Notes under the pieces: generated by a model
What the model was told of the DNA's origin: nothing
The model's input: only the letters and a program-made list of their open reading frames with translations
Databases searched by the model: none
NCBI GenBank assembly: GCA_011055475.1
Contig: DSDH01000100.1
Coordinates: 1 to 8,697 of the forward strand
DNA length: 8,697 nucleotides
DNA from: Phycisphaerales bacterium
GTDB taxonomy: Bacteria; Planctomycetota; Phycisphaerae; Sedimentisphaerales; Anaerohalosphaeraceae
Direction: 5' to 3'
Part shown: positions 1-5,894 of the stretch, piece by piece
How positions within the stretch are numbered: position 1 is the first letter of the stretch
Layout of the letters: every line of letters begins with the position of its first letter
Translations under genes and position numbers: made by a program

Positions 1-51
1 CACCTGCGGATCATAAATGTATCCGCACATCAGGCATCTGTACTTCTTCAC
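1..51 (-). CDS. Rubredoxin, N-terminal part only (cut by window edge)
   Basis: Only the first 17 codons are in the window. They read V(M)KKYRCLMCGYIYDPQV, the classic rubredoxin N-terminus with the first CxxCG iron knuckle (Cys6 and Cys9) followed by YxYDP. The start is a GTG at 51-49, with a strong AAAGGAG Shine-Dalgarno at 64-58 and a 6-nt spacer. Rubredoxins are about 52-55 aa Fe(Cys)4 electron carriers in the cytoplasm. In anaerobes they feed electrons to flavodiiron proteins, superoxide reductase and rubrerythrin, all encoded just upstream on the same strand, so this is the probable last or late gene of the operon. The second Cys pair lies outside the window and cannot be checked. Confidence 0.85.
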   Translation of the reverse strand, partial: MKKYRCLMCGYIYDPQV

Positions 52-145
52 TCGCGTCTCCTTTGTAGTACTCAATCCCGGTTCGCCGACGGCGGCTCTT
101 GACCTTCGGGCCACTCCTGCAACGTCCGTGCGCCCTTGTCATTCC

Positions 146-169
146 CACCCCGGATCACCGTCCGGGGTG
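146..169 (-). promoter_or_regulatory. Intercistronic hairpin before rubredoxin
   Basis: A perfect 9-bp GC-rich inverted repeat (146-154 pairing with 161-169) has a 6-nt loop. It lies in the 158-nt gap between the ferritin-like gene and rubredoxin. No T-run follows on the minus strand, so it is not a standard intrinsic terminator. It may be an RNA-processing or stabilising structure or a partial attenuator that separates rubredoxin expression from the genes before it. Confidence 0.45.
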
Positions 170-185
170 ACGAAATCGCATACCC

Positions 186-201
186 CGGACCGCATGGTCC
201 G
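186..201 (-). promoter_or_regulatory. Small hairpin just after the ferritin-like gene stop
   Basis: CGGACC (186-191) pairs with GGTCCG (196-201) around a GCAT tetraloop. It sits 8 nt past the stop codon of the ferritin-like gene in the sense of transcription. With the larger hairpin at 146-169 it makes a tandem structured 3' region. There is no U-tract, so termination is doubtful and 3'-end protection is the more likely role. Confidence 0.35.
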
Positions 202-209
202 CTCCATCG

Positions 210-716
210 TCACTGGGGCCGCAGTTCGACCAGACGTCTCTTCAAATACGCCAAGTGACCGATTTCTTCCTTGATGATCTCGTCGATGCGATCGCGCCCC
301 GCGCGGGCCGGCACCATTTCCTTGATGCCGGTGTAAAAGGCCACCGAGTCGGCCTCGGCCCGAACGGCCGCTTCGAGCACCTCTTCGAGGCTCTCGTTGC
401 CGGTCATCTCACCGGCCTTGCCCTTCCGGCCCTTTTTGCCCTCGGTGCCGTGGGCGTCGGCCATCGCTTGCAGGTACATCGCCGCCTCGCCTTGGGGGTC
501 GAACGTATCCGTCTCCCGCTCGGCGGCGCCCAAGTCCTTGCGCATGGCCGCGAAGGTCTTCTCGTGGTCCTCTTCCATCTCGGCCATCTCGCGGAACATC
601 CCCGCCGTGGCCTCGTCCGGGGCATGCTCGGCCGCCTGGGTGTAGAACCCGGCGGCCTGGCGCTCGATCTCCTCGGCCATCTCAAAGATTTCGTCGGCGT
701 TGAACGTTATCGGCAT
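210..716 (-). CDS. Ferritin-like diiron protein (rubrerythrin-type domain without rubredoxin tail)
   Basis: This 168-aa protein is a four-helix ferritin-like domain with two helix pairs. Putative diiron ligands are Glu18 (EIERQAAGFY), Glu48 and His51 (ExxH), Glu121, and Glu151 with His154 (EEIGHL). The C-terminus has no CxxC knuckles, so it lacks the rubredoxin domain of classical rubrerythrin. A Gly/Lys/Arg-rich stretch at about residues 90-103 links the two halves. The start at 716 was chosen because AAGGAG lies 9 nt upstream and the domain begins at once; a longer reading frame adds only a basic, low-quality extension. It starts 4 nt after the ferritin stop, so its RBS lies inside that gene. 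Likely roles are peroxide reduction or iron handling, possibly with the separate downstream rubredoxin as electron donor. The exact subfamily is not certain. Confidence 0.8.
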   Translation of the reverse strand: MPITFNADEIFEMAEEIERQAAGFYTQAAEHAPDEATAGMFREMAEMEEDHEKTFAAMRKDLGAAERETDTFDPQGEAAMYLQAMADAHGTEGKKGRKGKAGEMTGNESLEEVLEAAVRAEADSVAFYTGIKEMVPARAGRDRIDEIIKEEIGHLAYLKRRLVELRPQ

Positions 717-720
717 CGCG

Positions 721-1236
721 CTAGTCTCCTTCCGCGGCAGGCGCCGTCGACGCCCGCTGTCCCAGTTCACGGTCCAGCATGTACAGCATGCCGGGCGCCT
801 TTTCCACGCGTTTGAGCTTCTGGACCACGTCGTCGGCGCTCTTTTCTTCCTCGACCTGCTCGTCGATGAACCATTGCAGGAAGTTGGCCGCCGGGCGGTC
901 TTTCTCCTGGTCCGCCAGGTCCGCCAGGTCGTTGATCCGCTGCGTAATCACCTTCTCATGGGCCAGGGCGTCCTCGAACATCACCCGCGGCGAATCCCAC
1001 TCGCTCGGCGGCGCCTCGATCGCCTGGAGGATCACGCGGCCCCCGCGCTCCTGGATGTGGTCATAGAGCTTCATCGCATGGACCATCTCTTCCTGGGCCT
1101 GGGCCCGCATCCAGCCGGCGAAACCCTCCAATGCCATCGCGTCGAACTGGGCCGCCATCGCCAGATAGAGATACGCCGAATACATCTCCGCGTTGATCTG
1201 ATCGTTGAACGCGGCTTCTACCTTCTTGCCGATCAT
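721..1236 (-). CDS. ftnA: Non-heme ferritin (bacterial FtnA type)
   Basis: This 171-aa protein has the usual FtnA length and collinear ferroxidase residues: Glu17, Glu50, His53, Glu94, Gln127 and Glu130, the same numbers as in E. coli FtnA. It assembles into a 24-subunit cytoplasmic shell that oxidises Fe(II) with O2 or H2O2 and stores Fe(III), limiting Fenton chemistry. The ATG at 1236 starts MIGKKVEAAF, the normal ferritin start, and is preceded by an AAAGGG Shine-Dalgarno; an in-frame extension upstream lies within the previous gene and is not family-like. It begins 4 nt after the desulfoferrodoxin stop, so the two are probably translationally coupled. The last dozen residues are an Ala/Glu-rich tail, which varies in this family. 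Confidence 0.93.
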   Translation of the reverse strand: MIGKKVEAAFNDQINAEMYSAYLYLAMAAQFDAMALEGFAGWMRAQAQEEMVHAMKLYDHIQERGGRVILQAIEAPPSEWDSPRVMFEDALAHEKVITQRINDLADLADQEKDRPAANFLQWFIDEQVEEEKSADDVVQKLKRVEKAPGMLYMLDRELGQRASTAPAAEGD

Positions 1237-1240
1237 GGCT

Positions 1241-1615
1241 CTACCCTTTCCACAGGCCATGTACGTTGCAGTATTCCCGCGCCTCGACGCGGGCCGCATC
1301 GACATGGAACACCGCCTCGGGGGCCGGGCCGGGCTTGAGGAACCGCCGATAGGCCCGGCCGTCGGCCAGCAGCTCGATCCACTCGATGTAGTGCTTGTCC
1401 TCCATCGGGTGCGGGACCGAGCCGACCTTCACCTTATAGCCCCCGTCCACCTTCTCAATCACGGGAACGTGCTTCTCCTTGCCGGTGTCGGCGGTCTTTT
1501 CAGCCATCAGCGTCATCGGCTGATCGCAGCAGACCAGTTCACCGTCACCGGCGTGCAGCACCTCCACGATGTTTCCGCACACCTCACACTTATAGATGCC
1601 CAATTGCTTGGCCAC
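1241..1615 (-). CDS. dfx: Desulfoferrodoxin (2Fe superoxide reductase)
   Basis: This 124-aa protein has both iron sites. The N-terminal desulforedoxin-like centre I has Cys10, Cys13, Cys29 and Cys30. The C-terminal catalytic centre II has His49 (in EKHVP, with Glu47 and Lys48), His69, His75, Cys116 and His119 (CNVHGLW). This spacing is that of Desulfovibrio class I enzymes. It reduces superoxide to H2O2 without making O2, using rubredoxin as usual donor, in the cytoplasm. The start is GTG at 1615 with AAAGGAG about 8 nt upstream. It lies 48 nt after the flavodiiron gene and 4 nt before ferritin. The peroxide it makes would be cleared by the rubrerythrin and Tpx of the same operon. Confidence 0.95.
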   Translation of the reverse strand: MAKQLGIYKCEVCGNIVEVLHAGDGELVCCDQPMTLMAEKTADTGKEKHVPVIEKVDGGYKVKVGSVPHPMEDKHYIEWIELLADGRAYRRFLKPGPAPEAVFHVDAARVEAREYCNVHGLWKG

Positions 1616-1646
1616 TGTCTTGCTCCTTTCGATGGGATGCCGCGGC

Positions 1647-1661
1647 CGGGCGTCGCGCCCG
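1647..1661 (-). promoter_or_regulatory. Hairpin between flavodiiron and desulfoferrodoxin genes
   Basis: CGGGCG (1647-1652) and CGCCCG (1656-1661) form a perfect 6-bp stem with a 3-nt loop directly after the flavodiiron stop codon at 1664. No T-run follows on the minus strand and the next gene has its own RBS at once, so read-through is expected. It may set the relative mRNA level or stability of the two cistrons. Confidence 0.35.
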
Positions 1662-1663
1662 AC

Positions 1664-2842
1664 TCAGTCGGCCTTGAGTTCCTTATGCTTCTGGGCGATG
1701 GTGTCGGCCATCGCGTCCAGGGCCTGATAGTCATCCTCCCGCAACAGGCCCTTGACCACGACCGGATCGAGCACCTCGGCCTTGAGCCCCGAGAGGATCT
1801 GCTGCAACTGCTCGACCATCTTTCCGGCCCAGCCATAGGACCCGACCACGCCGATCCATCGCGCCTTCGGCCGCAGCACGTTGACCAGCGTCGCCGCATA
1901 GGCCGCCAGGGGGTGCGGACCCACCAGCACCGTCGGACTGGCCAGGATCACCGTCGCCGCGTCCACCAGGCTCATGGCCAGCTCGCCGATGTCGCCGTGC
2001 GTCAGGTCGAACCGCTCGACCACGACGTCCCGCTCGATCAGCGCCTCGGTCAGATACTCGACCATCGCCCGCGTGCTGTCGTGCATGGACACGTAGGCCA
2101 GGACCGCCTTGTTGACCGGCGGAGCGGACACCCACGATTGATAGGCGTCGAGAATCAACCGGGGCCGGTCATACACCGGCCCGTGACTCGGCGCGATCAT
2201 CGAGATCTCCAGCCCATCCACCTTTTTCAGGTTACCCACGATCGCCGTGCGGAACGGCATCATGATCTCGGCGTAGTAGCGCTTGGCGTCCTTGATCACG
2301 CGGCCCTCATCCGAGACGAACAGCTCGCTGCCGGCCAGGTGCGAGCCGAAAAAGTCGCACGAGAACAGCACGCCGTCCTCTTCGAGAAACGTACACATCG
2401 TCTCGGGCCAGTGCACCCACGGGGTGATGAGAAACCGCAGCGTCTTGTCGCCCAATGACAGCGTTTGGCCGTCCTCGATAACCAGAAAACGATCCTCGTC
2501 GAGGTGCAGGTGGTCGAGCAGCATCGCCTTGCACTTGGCGTTGGTCACCACGCGGGCGTCCGGGTAACTCTCAAGCATGACGGGGATGGAGCCCGAGTGA
2601 TCCTGCTCGGCGTGGTTGCTGATGATGTAATCCAGATGATCGACGCCGTGGGCCGCCAGATGCCCCAGGAGCGTTTCGGTCTTGGAAGGGTCGACCGTGT
2701 CGATCAGCGCCGTCTTCTCGCTGCCGCGGATCAGGTACGCGTTGTACGTCGTGCCGTCCGGCAGCGGAATCAGCTCGTCGAACAGCCGCCGATCCCAGTC
2801 AATCGCACCGACTTCAAACACGTTGGGCTTCAATTGGCGCAT
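1664..2842 (-). CDS. fprA: Flavodiiron protein (A-type flavoprotein, O2/NO reductase)
   Basis: This 392-aa protein has the standard two-domain layout. The N-terminal metallo-beta-lactamase-like domain (about 1-245) carries the diiron ligands His77, Glu79, Asp81 and His82 (HAEQDHSG), His144 (WVHWPE), Asp163 and His220 (SHGPVY). The C-terminal flavodoxin domain (about 246-385) starts with the FMN phosphate-binding loop AYVSMHDST and has SPTVLVGPHP and GSYGWAG. It reduces O2 to water (or NO to N2O) with electrons from rubredoxin. It has no fused rubredoxin or flavin-reductase domain, so it is class A. Two adjacent ATGs exist (2845 and 2842). GGAGG is 3 nt from the first and 6 nt from the second, so the second is preferred. 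It starts about 33 nt after the Tpx stop. Confidence 0.95.
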   Translation of the reverse strand: MRQLKPNVFEVGAIDWDRRLFDELIPLPDGTTYNAYLIRGSEKTALIDTVDPSKTETLLGHLAAHGVDHLDYIISNHAEQDHSGSIPVMLESYPDARVVTNAKCKAMLLDHLHLDEDRFLVIEDGQTLSLGDKTLRFLITPWVHWPETMCTFLEEDGVLFSCDFFGSHLAGSELFVSDEGRVIKDAKRYYAEIMMPFRTAIVGNLKKVDGLEISMIAPSHGPVYDRPRLILDAYQSWVSAPPVNKAVLAYVSMHDSTRAMVEYLTEALIERDVVVERFDLTHGDIGELAMSLVDAATVILASPTVLVGPHPLAAYAATLVNVLRPKARWIGVVGSYGWAGKMVEQLQQILSGLKAEVLDPVVVKGLLREDDYQALDAMADTIAQKHKELKAD

Positions 2843-2875
2843 CATACACCTCCCGGCCTGTCCATCCGCGGGATT

Positions 2876-3475
2876 CTACAGCAGTTCTCGGGTCGCCGCC
2901 AGCGCGGCGTCGTAATCCGGCTCGGTCGTCACCTCAGGCACGATCTGCCCATACCGGACCACACCGTCCGGGTCCACCACGTACACCGCCCGCGCCAACA
3001 GACGCAGCTCCTTGATCAGCAAGCCCCACGCCCGACCGAACGCCGCATCGCGATGATCGGACAGGGTCGTCACCCGCTCCACGCCCGCGGCGCCGCACCA
3101 TCGGGCCTGAGCGAACGGCAGGTCCATGCTGATCGTCAGCACGACCACCTCCGGGCCCAAGGCCGCCGCGGCCTCGTTAAACTTCCGGGTTTGCGTGTCG
3201 CATACCGCCGTATCGAGCGACGGCACCACCGAAACCAGCCGCACCTTGCCGGCCCAGCTCTCCAGGCTCGCCGGCTGCAGGTCGTTGGTCAGCACCTCAA
3301 ACGCGGGCGCCTTGGCCCCGATCTTCACCTCCGGACCGATCAATGTCAGCGGGCCGCCCTTGAAGGTGACCACGCCCGCTCGTTCCTGTGCCTTTTGCTT
3401 TGCCATATCCGGCTTCCTTTCACATCCGGCCGCGAACCCCATCCAAAGCGCGATGATCCACAGCGTTTGCCTCAT
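2876..3475 (-). CDS. tpx: Thiol peroxidase (Tpx, atypical 2-Cys peroxiredoxin) with possible lipoprotein leader
   Basis: The core is a Tpx-family peroxiredoxin: VTFKGGPLTL at the start, peroxidatic Cys92 in PSLDTAVCDTQTRKFN and resolving Cys127 in FAQARWCGA, 35 residues apart as is usual. It reduces H2O2 and alkyl hydroperoxides, normally with thioredoxin. The start is ambiguous. From ATG 3475 (GGAGGG, 7-nt spacer) the protein has 199 aa and begins MRQTLWIIALWMGFAAGC, which resembles a lipoprotein signal peptide with a lipobox ending at Cys18. From the internal ATG 3406 (AAAGGA, 8-nt spacer) it has 176 aa, close to the family norm of about 165-170. The longer form is listed because the leader is signal-like and the RBS is stronger; the short cytoplasmic form may also be made. 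Confidence 0.88.
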   Translation of the reverse strand: MRQTLWIIALWMGFAAGCERKPDMAKQKAQERAGVVTFKGGPLTLIGPEVKIGAKAPAFEVLTNDLQPASLESWAGKVRLVSVVPSLDTAVCDTQTRKFNEAAAALGPEVVVLTISMDLPFAQARWCGAAGVERVTTLSDHRDAAFGRAWGLLIKELRLLARAVYVVDPDGVVRYGQIVPEVTTEPDYDAALAATRELL

Positions 3476-3526
3476 CGTTGGCCCTCCCACATTCGTCCTC
3501 CACCGCGCCTCTACGCACACCGGCGG

Positions 3527-4099
3527 TCAGTAGTTGGCCGCCTCCAGCTCAAAATGCGCCTGCGGGTGCGCACACGCCGGGCACTTGCTCGGGGCCTCGG
3601 GGCCCTCGTGCACGTAGCCGCAGTTGCGGCACACCCAACGCACGGGCTTGTCTCGTTTGAACACCGTGCCGCCCACGACGTTCCTGTCCAGGGCCAGGTA
3701 GCGGTCGCGGTGTCGCGCCTCGGCGACGGCGATGCTGCGGAACACGCCCGCGATCTCCTTGAACCCCTCCTGCTCGGCGACCTTGGCGAACTCCGGGTAC
3801 ATCTCGGTCGTCTCGTAGTTCTCGCCTGCGGCCGCCTCTTGCAGGTTCTCGTGTGTCGAGCCGATCACCCCGGCCGGAAACGCCGCCGCGACCTGGGCCT
3901 CACCCCCTTGCAGGAACTTGAACAGCCGCTTGGCGTGCTCCTTTTCCTGGTTGGCCGTCTCTTCAAAGATGGCCGCGATCTGCTCGAAACCCTCCTTCTT
4001 CGCCTGGCTCGCGTAGTACGTATAGCGGTTGCGGGCCTGCGATTCCCCGGCGAAGGCCGTCAACAGATTCTGCTCGGTCTTACTTCCCTTCATCTCCAT
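3527..4099 (-). CDS. rbr: Rubrerythrin
   Basis: This 190-aa protein is a full classical rubrerythrin. The N-terminal diiron four-helix domain has Glu19 (GESQARNRY), Glu52 and His55 (QEKEHAK), Glu93 and Glu96 (GENYETTEMYPEF), and Glu127 with His130 (EARHRDR). A C-terminal rubredoxin domain has Cys157/Cys160 (CRNCGYVHEG) and Cys173/Cys176 (CPACAHP). It is a cytoplasmic NADH-linked peroxidase that reduces H2O2 to water through rubredoxin. ATG 4099 is chosen because GAGG lies 6 nt upstream; a second in-frame ATG at 4093 is possible. It starts 11 nt after the regulator stop, so the two are surely cotranscribed, a common PerR-rbr order in anaerobes. Confidence 0.97.
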   Translation of the reverse strand: MEMKGSKTEQNLLTAFAGESQARNRYTYYASQAKKEGFEQIAAIFEETANQEKEHAKRLFKFLQGGEAQVAAAFPAGVIGSTHENLQEAAAGENYETTEMYPEFAKVAEQEGFKEIAGVFRSIAVAEARHRDRYLALDRNVVGGTVFKRDKPVRWVCRNCGYVHEGPEAPSKCPACAHPQAHFELEAANY

Positions 4100-4110
4100 A
4101 GTCTACCTCG

Positions 4111-4608
4111 CTACTGTTCCTCTCGATCCGTATGTTCCCCGTGGAGGCCGGCCTCGGCGACGCACCGATCGCACAGACCCTCCACGCACACCGTCTTGCG
4201 CAGCACGACAAAACGCTGAGCCAGCTCACCGGGGAGGGTGATATTGTCAAACGCGTTGTCGTGAAAGTCAATGATTCTCTTGCACTTCACGCAGCGAAAG
4301 TGCTGATGGCTCGACAGATCGCCGTCGAAGTGCCGAACCGTGTCCGAGCCGGGCACGATGAACGCCGCCCCGATGCGGCAAAGCGTGTTCAGCGTGCGGT
4401 TTACGGTGTCGAACGAGATGTGCGGCATCTCGCGGCGAACCCGGCGGTAAACGGCCTCGGCCGTCGGGTGGTCGTCGGAGGCCACCAGCGCGCGAAACAC
4501 GGCCTCACGTTGGGGCGTAACCCGCATGCCCGCCCCGTGGCACCGATCCTGGAACGCCGCAAGGGCGTCGTCCACATCCGTAACTTCTTTTCTGTCATGG
4601 GTTTCCAT
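4111..4608 (-). CDS. perR: Fur-family peroxide-sensing repressor (PerR-like)
   Basis: This 165-aa Fur-family protein has an N-terminal winged helix (about 15-90, RVTPQREAVFRAL to FDTVNRTLNTL) and a C-terminal dimerisation and metal domain. The structural zinc site is Cys106/Cys109 and Cys146/Cys149. The regulatory site resembles PerR: His47 (DHPTAEAVY), Asp95 (RHFDGD), His101 and His103 (HQHF), and Asp114 (IIDFH), where Fur proper usually has Glu. In PerR, iron-catalysed oxidation of the site histidines releases DNA. As first gene of the operon it likely represses the whole set and itself. ATG 4608 is preferred, with GAGG 8 nt upstream. A longer frame adds 18 residues without family similarity. 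PerR rather than Fur function is an inference from the residues and neighbours. Confidence 0.9.
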   Translation of the reverse strand: METHDRKEVTDVDDALAAFQDRCHGAGMRVTPQREAVFRALVASDDHPTAEAVYRRVRREMPHISFDTVNRTLNTLCRIGAAFIVPGSDTVRHFDGDLSSHQHFRCVKCKRIIDFHDNAFDNITLPGELAQRFVVLRKTVCVEGLCDRCVAEAGLHGEHTDREEQ

Positions 4609-4676
4609 GCCGGAGACCTCAAACCCGCACCGGCCGATCCTGCCCGCCCGAGGGGACGCCAAATAATCTAAAATCC

Positions 4677-4692
4677 TATTTAGTAGTAAATA
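4677..4692. promoter_or_regulatory. Candidate PerR/Fur operator (AT-rich palindrome)
   Basis: TATTTA and TAAATA form a perfect 6-bp inverted repeat with a 4-nt GTAG spacer, inside an otherwise GC-rich region. An overlapping 5-5-5 repeat TAGTA/TACTA runs 4681-4695. It lies about 70-85 nt upstream of the regulator start and overlaps or adjoins its putative -10, the position expected for an autorepressing Fur-family protein. It is AT-rich like known Per boxes but does not match the Bacillus consensus closely. Confidence 0.55.
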
Positions 4693-4733
4693 CTATATAC
4701 CTACCCAAACAGTTCAAGCCTTTTTTCAAAAAC
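4689..4733 (-). promoter_or_regulatory. Putative promoter of the oxidative-stress operon
   Basis: On the minus strand, T and A tracts (4733-4721, UP-element-like) precede a TTGAAC -35 candidate at 4717-4712. Possible -10 hexamers are TAGTAT at 4695-4690 (16-nt spacer, 4 of 6) or the better TATAGT at 4697-4692 (5 of 6, but only a 14-nt spacer). The exact -10 cannot be fixed. It overlaps the palindrome at 4677-4692, which fits repression by the first gene product. Confidence 0.5.
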
Positions 4734-4793
4734 CCGACTCCCCCGCCCCTCCCACGCAACCGCCACCGGGCGGGTTCGAACTCCCATGCCCGG

Positions 4794-4830
4794 CCACAAA
4801 AAACATGCACCGGACCACGTTTGACCGCCG
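4794..4830 (+). repeat. 37-bp direct repeat, copy 1
   Basis: It is identical to 5858-5894 at 36 of 37 positions; the one change is G at 4807 against C at 5871. It contains an A6 tract near its left end and TTGACC at 4821-4826 near its right end. In this copy a CTGCCC/GGGCAG hairpin (4832-4837 with 4841-4846) fills the place where a -10 would stand, and the hexamer at 17-nt spacing is CAGGAT, a poor -10. It marks the left border of the small-protein/protease module. Confidence 0.85.
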
Positions 4831-4981
4831 GCTGCCCAGCGGGCAGGATCAACCATGTCGACCCTGGGTGACTGCCGGCCCCAATGACCGCGTGATCCGA
4901 TTGCCCCCCGTGCCTCCGTTCTCCAGCCAAGGACGCAGTATACCGCCCTCGTCCGATCCACTACGTTTTGTACTACAATTA

Positions 4982-4998
4982 TCAAGCATTCTGCTTGA
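4982..4998. repeat. Perfect 7-bp inverted repeat with 3-nt loop
   Basis: TCAAGCA (4982-4988) and TGCTTGA (4992-4998) flank TTC. It lies just after a TACAAT hexamer (4974-4979) and about 165 bp before the small gene at 5163. It could be a repressor operator or a transcript hairpin. There is no T-run after it on the plus strand, so it is not a clear terminator. Confidence 0.45.
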
Positions 4999-5162
4999 AA
5001 ATGTCGAACCCTGAGTGTAGGATCTACGTGTCGGAAGAGCGGAGCAACACAACCTGGAAGTGTGTTCCGCGTGTTTGTGATGCCCAGGGAGGGGCGAGCA
5101 GCAACTTTTTTCAGGCGTTAGCGTTGCGCGTATTTCGCCCAACGCCGCCATACAGGTGGAAC

Positions 5163-5357
5163 ATGGCAGTCCGCACGATCGTCAAGAACGCCGACAAATA
5201 CGTCAACCGCTTCGTTGCGACGGCCGGCCTTAATAGCAGTGTCGTGATCGCTTCGGGTAAGGACCCGTTGAAGGTTCGAGAAAAGGCCATCAAGAAGGGT
5301 TATGACCGTCCACTGATTGTCTTCGTCCCCCCCAAGGATACCGTCTGCTTGTACTAG
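5163..5357 (+). CDS. Small conserved-type protein paired with retropepsin-like protease (DUF5678-like)
   Basis: This 64-aa basic protein has a core, VVIASGKDPLKVREKAIKKG then PLIVFVPP, that resembles DUF5678 small proteins as I recall them (a strand, a helix rich in Lys/Glu, then a closing VP strand). No enzymatic motif, signal peptide or membrane segment is visible. ATG 5163 is chosen because AGGTGG lies 3 nt upstream and the protein then begins cleanly; an open frame runs further upstream but looks random. Its TAG stop directly abuts the ATG of the protease gene, so the two are very probably cotranslated and work together. Its function is unknown; it could be a partner, substrate or regulator of the protease. 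The DUF assignment is tentative. Confidence 0.7.
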   Translation: MAVRTIVKNADKYVNRFVATAGLNSSVVIASGKDPLKVREKAIKKGYDRPLIVFVPPKDTVCLY

Positions 5358-5828
5358 ATGGCCACTCACAGATTCCCATTTATGAGAATCGGCGCCGGGT
5401 ACCGCCTGCAGCCAACCTTGCCACTTACGCTCAGGAATCCTCAGAATGACCTCGAATGCGAGGCCATCGCCTTGATCGACACCGGCGCGGACCGCAGCCT
5501 CCTTCCAGAGCACATCGCCAAGTCGGTTGGGCATGACCCCTACGACTCCGGCCTGGACAGACACTCCGTCTCCGGCATCGGAGGCGCCGTGACGGTCGTG
5601 ACGTTGCCGTTCGACCTGCTTGTCTGGCCGGCCGGGGCCCAAGCACGTGAGACGAAACCCGTACTCCATCTGTCCAACATTGAACTCGACGTCCAACTGG
5701 CCCGATCGGGCGCGGACAAGTGGATTATGCAGGGTCACCCGGTGATCCTTGGTCAGGACGATTTCCTGGGCCGCTATATCTGGACCCTTGATTACCCGAA
5801 TGCCGCCCTCGTTCTTCGAGTTCCGTAA
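5358..5828 (+). CDS. Retropepsin-like aspartyl protease family protein
   Basis: This 156-aa protein carries the retropepsin active-site motif ALIDTGADRSLLP, with catalytic Asp41 in DTGA, and near the C-terminus VILGQDDFLGRYIWTLDYP, matching the ILGxDFL...DYP signature of bacterial single-domain retropepsins. Such proteins act as homodimers, each chain giving one Asp. No signal peptide or membrane segment is seen, so it is probably cytoplasmic. The ATG follows the preceding TAG with no gap. The nearest purine-rich site (AAGGA, 5334-5338) is too distant for normal initiation, so translation probably depends on coupling to the small gene. The two genes lie between the two 37-bp repeat copies. 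The substrate is unknown. Confidence 0.82.
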   Translation: MATHRFPFMRIGAGYRLQPTLPLTLRNPQNDLECEAIALIDTGADRSLLPEHIAKSVGHDPYDSGLDRHSVSGIGGAVTVVTLPFDLLVWPAGAQARETKPVLHLSNIELDVQLARSGADKWIMQGHPVILGQDDFLGRYIWTLDYPNAALVLRVP

Positions 5829-5857
5829 TCACCTCGGTTACACGGGTGCACTGCGCC

Positions 5858-5894
5858 CCACAAAAAACATCCACCGGACCACGTTTGACCGCCG
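5858..5894 (+). repeat. 37-bp direct repeat, copy 2
   Basis: This is the second copy of the repeat at 4794-4830, in the same orientation, start to start 1064 bp apart, with one mismatch. Identity stops sharply at both ends. TTGACC (5885-5890) inside the repeat works here as a -35 with a good -10 downstream. The copies bracket the small-protein/protease pair. Confidence 0.88.

Larger units (their letters stand above)
4663..5162. other. Divergent intergenic region, about 550 bp between regulator and small plus-strand gene
   Basis: No convincing gene is seen here. Open frames on both strands lack family motifs and have poor starts. From left to right the stretch holds the AT-rich regulator promoter and palindrome (4677-4733), copy 1 of a 37-bp repeat (4794-4830) with a hairpin directly after it (4832-4846), a TACAAT hexamer at 4974-4979 without a clear -35, a 7-bp inverted repeat at 4982-4998, and a loose 6-bp stem (5114-5119 with 5141-5146) just before the RBS of the next gene. 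Confidence 0.6.

Noticed and set aside
255..2458. Long plus-strand open frames opposite the oxidative-stress genes
   Set aside because: They are antisense shadows caused by high GC. They lack motifs and RBSs, and the minus strand is filled with well-recognised families.
4767..4793. T-arm-like GGGTTCGAACTCCC as a possible attachment-site copy of a tRNA 3' end
   Set aside because: The loop would have 8 nt, the match to the tRNA-Glu end covers only the general T-arm consensus, and no flanking acceptor sequence agrees.
4676..4985. Minus-strand reading frames across repeat copy 1 that share the peptide VKRGPVxVFCG with a frame across copy 2
   Set aside because: The shared peptide is only the translation of the 37-bp repeat. 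The single base difference changes an amino acid, and the flanks have no similarity, good start or RBS, so a DNA-level element explains it better than a gene.
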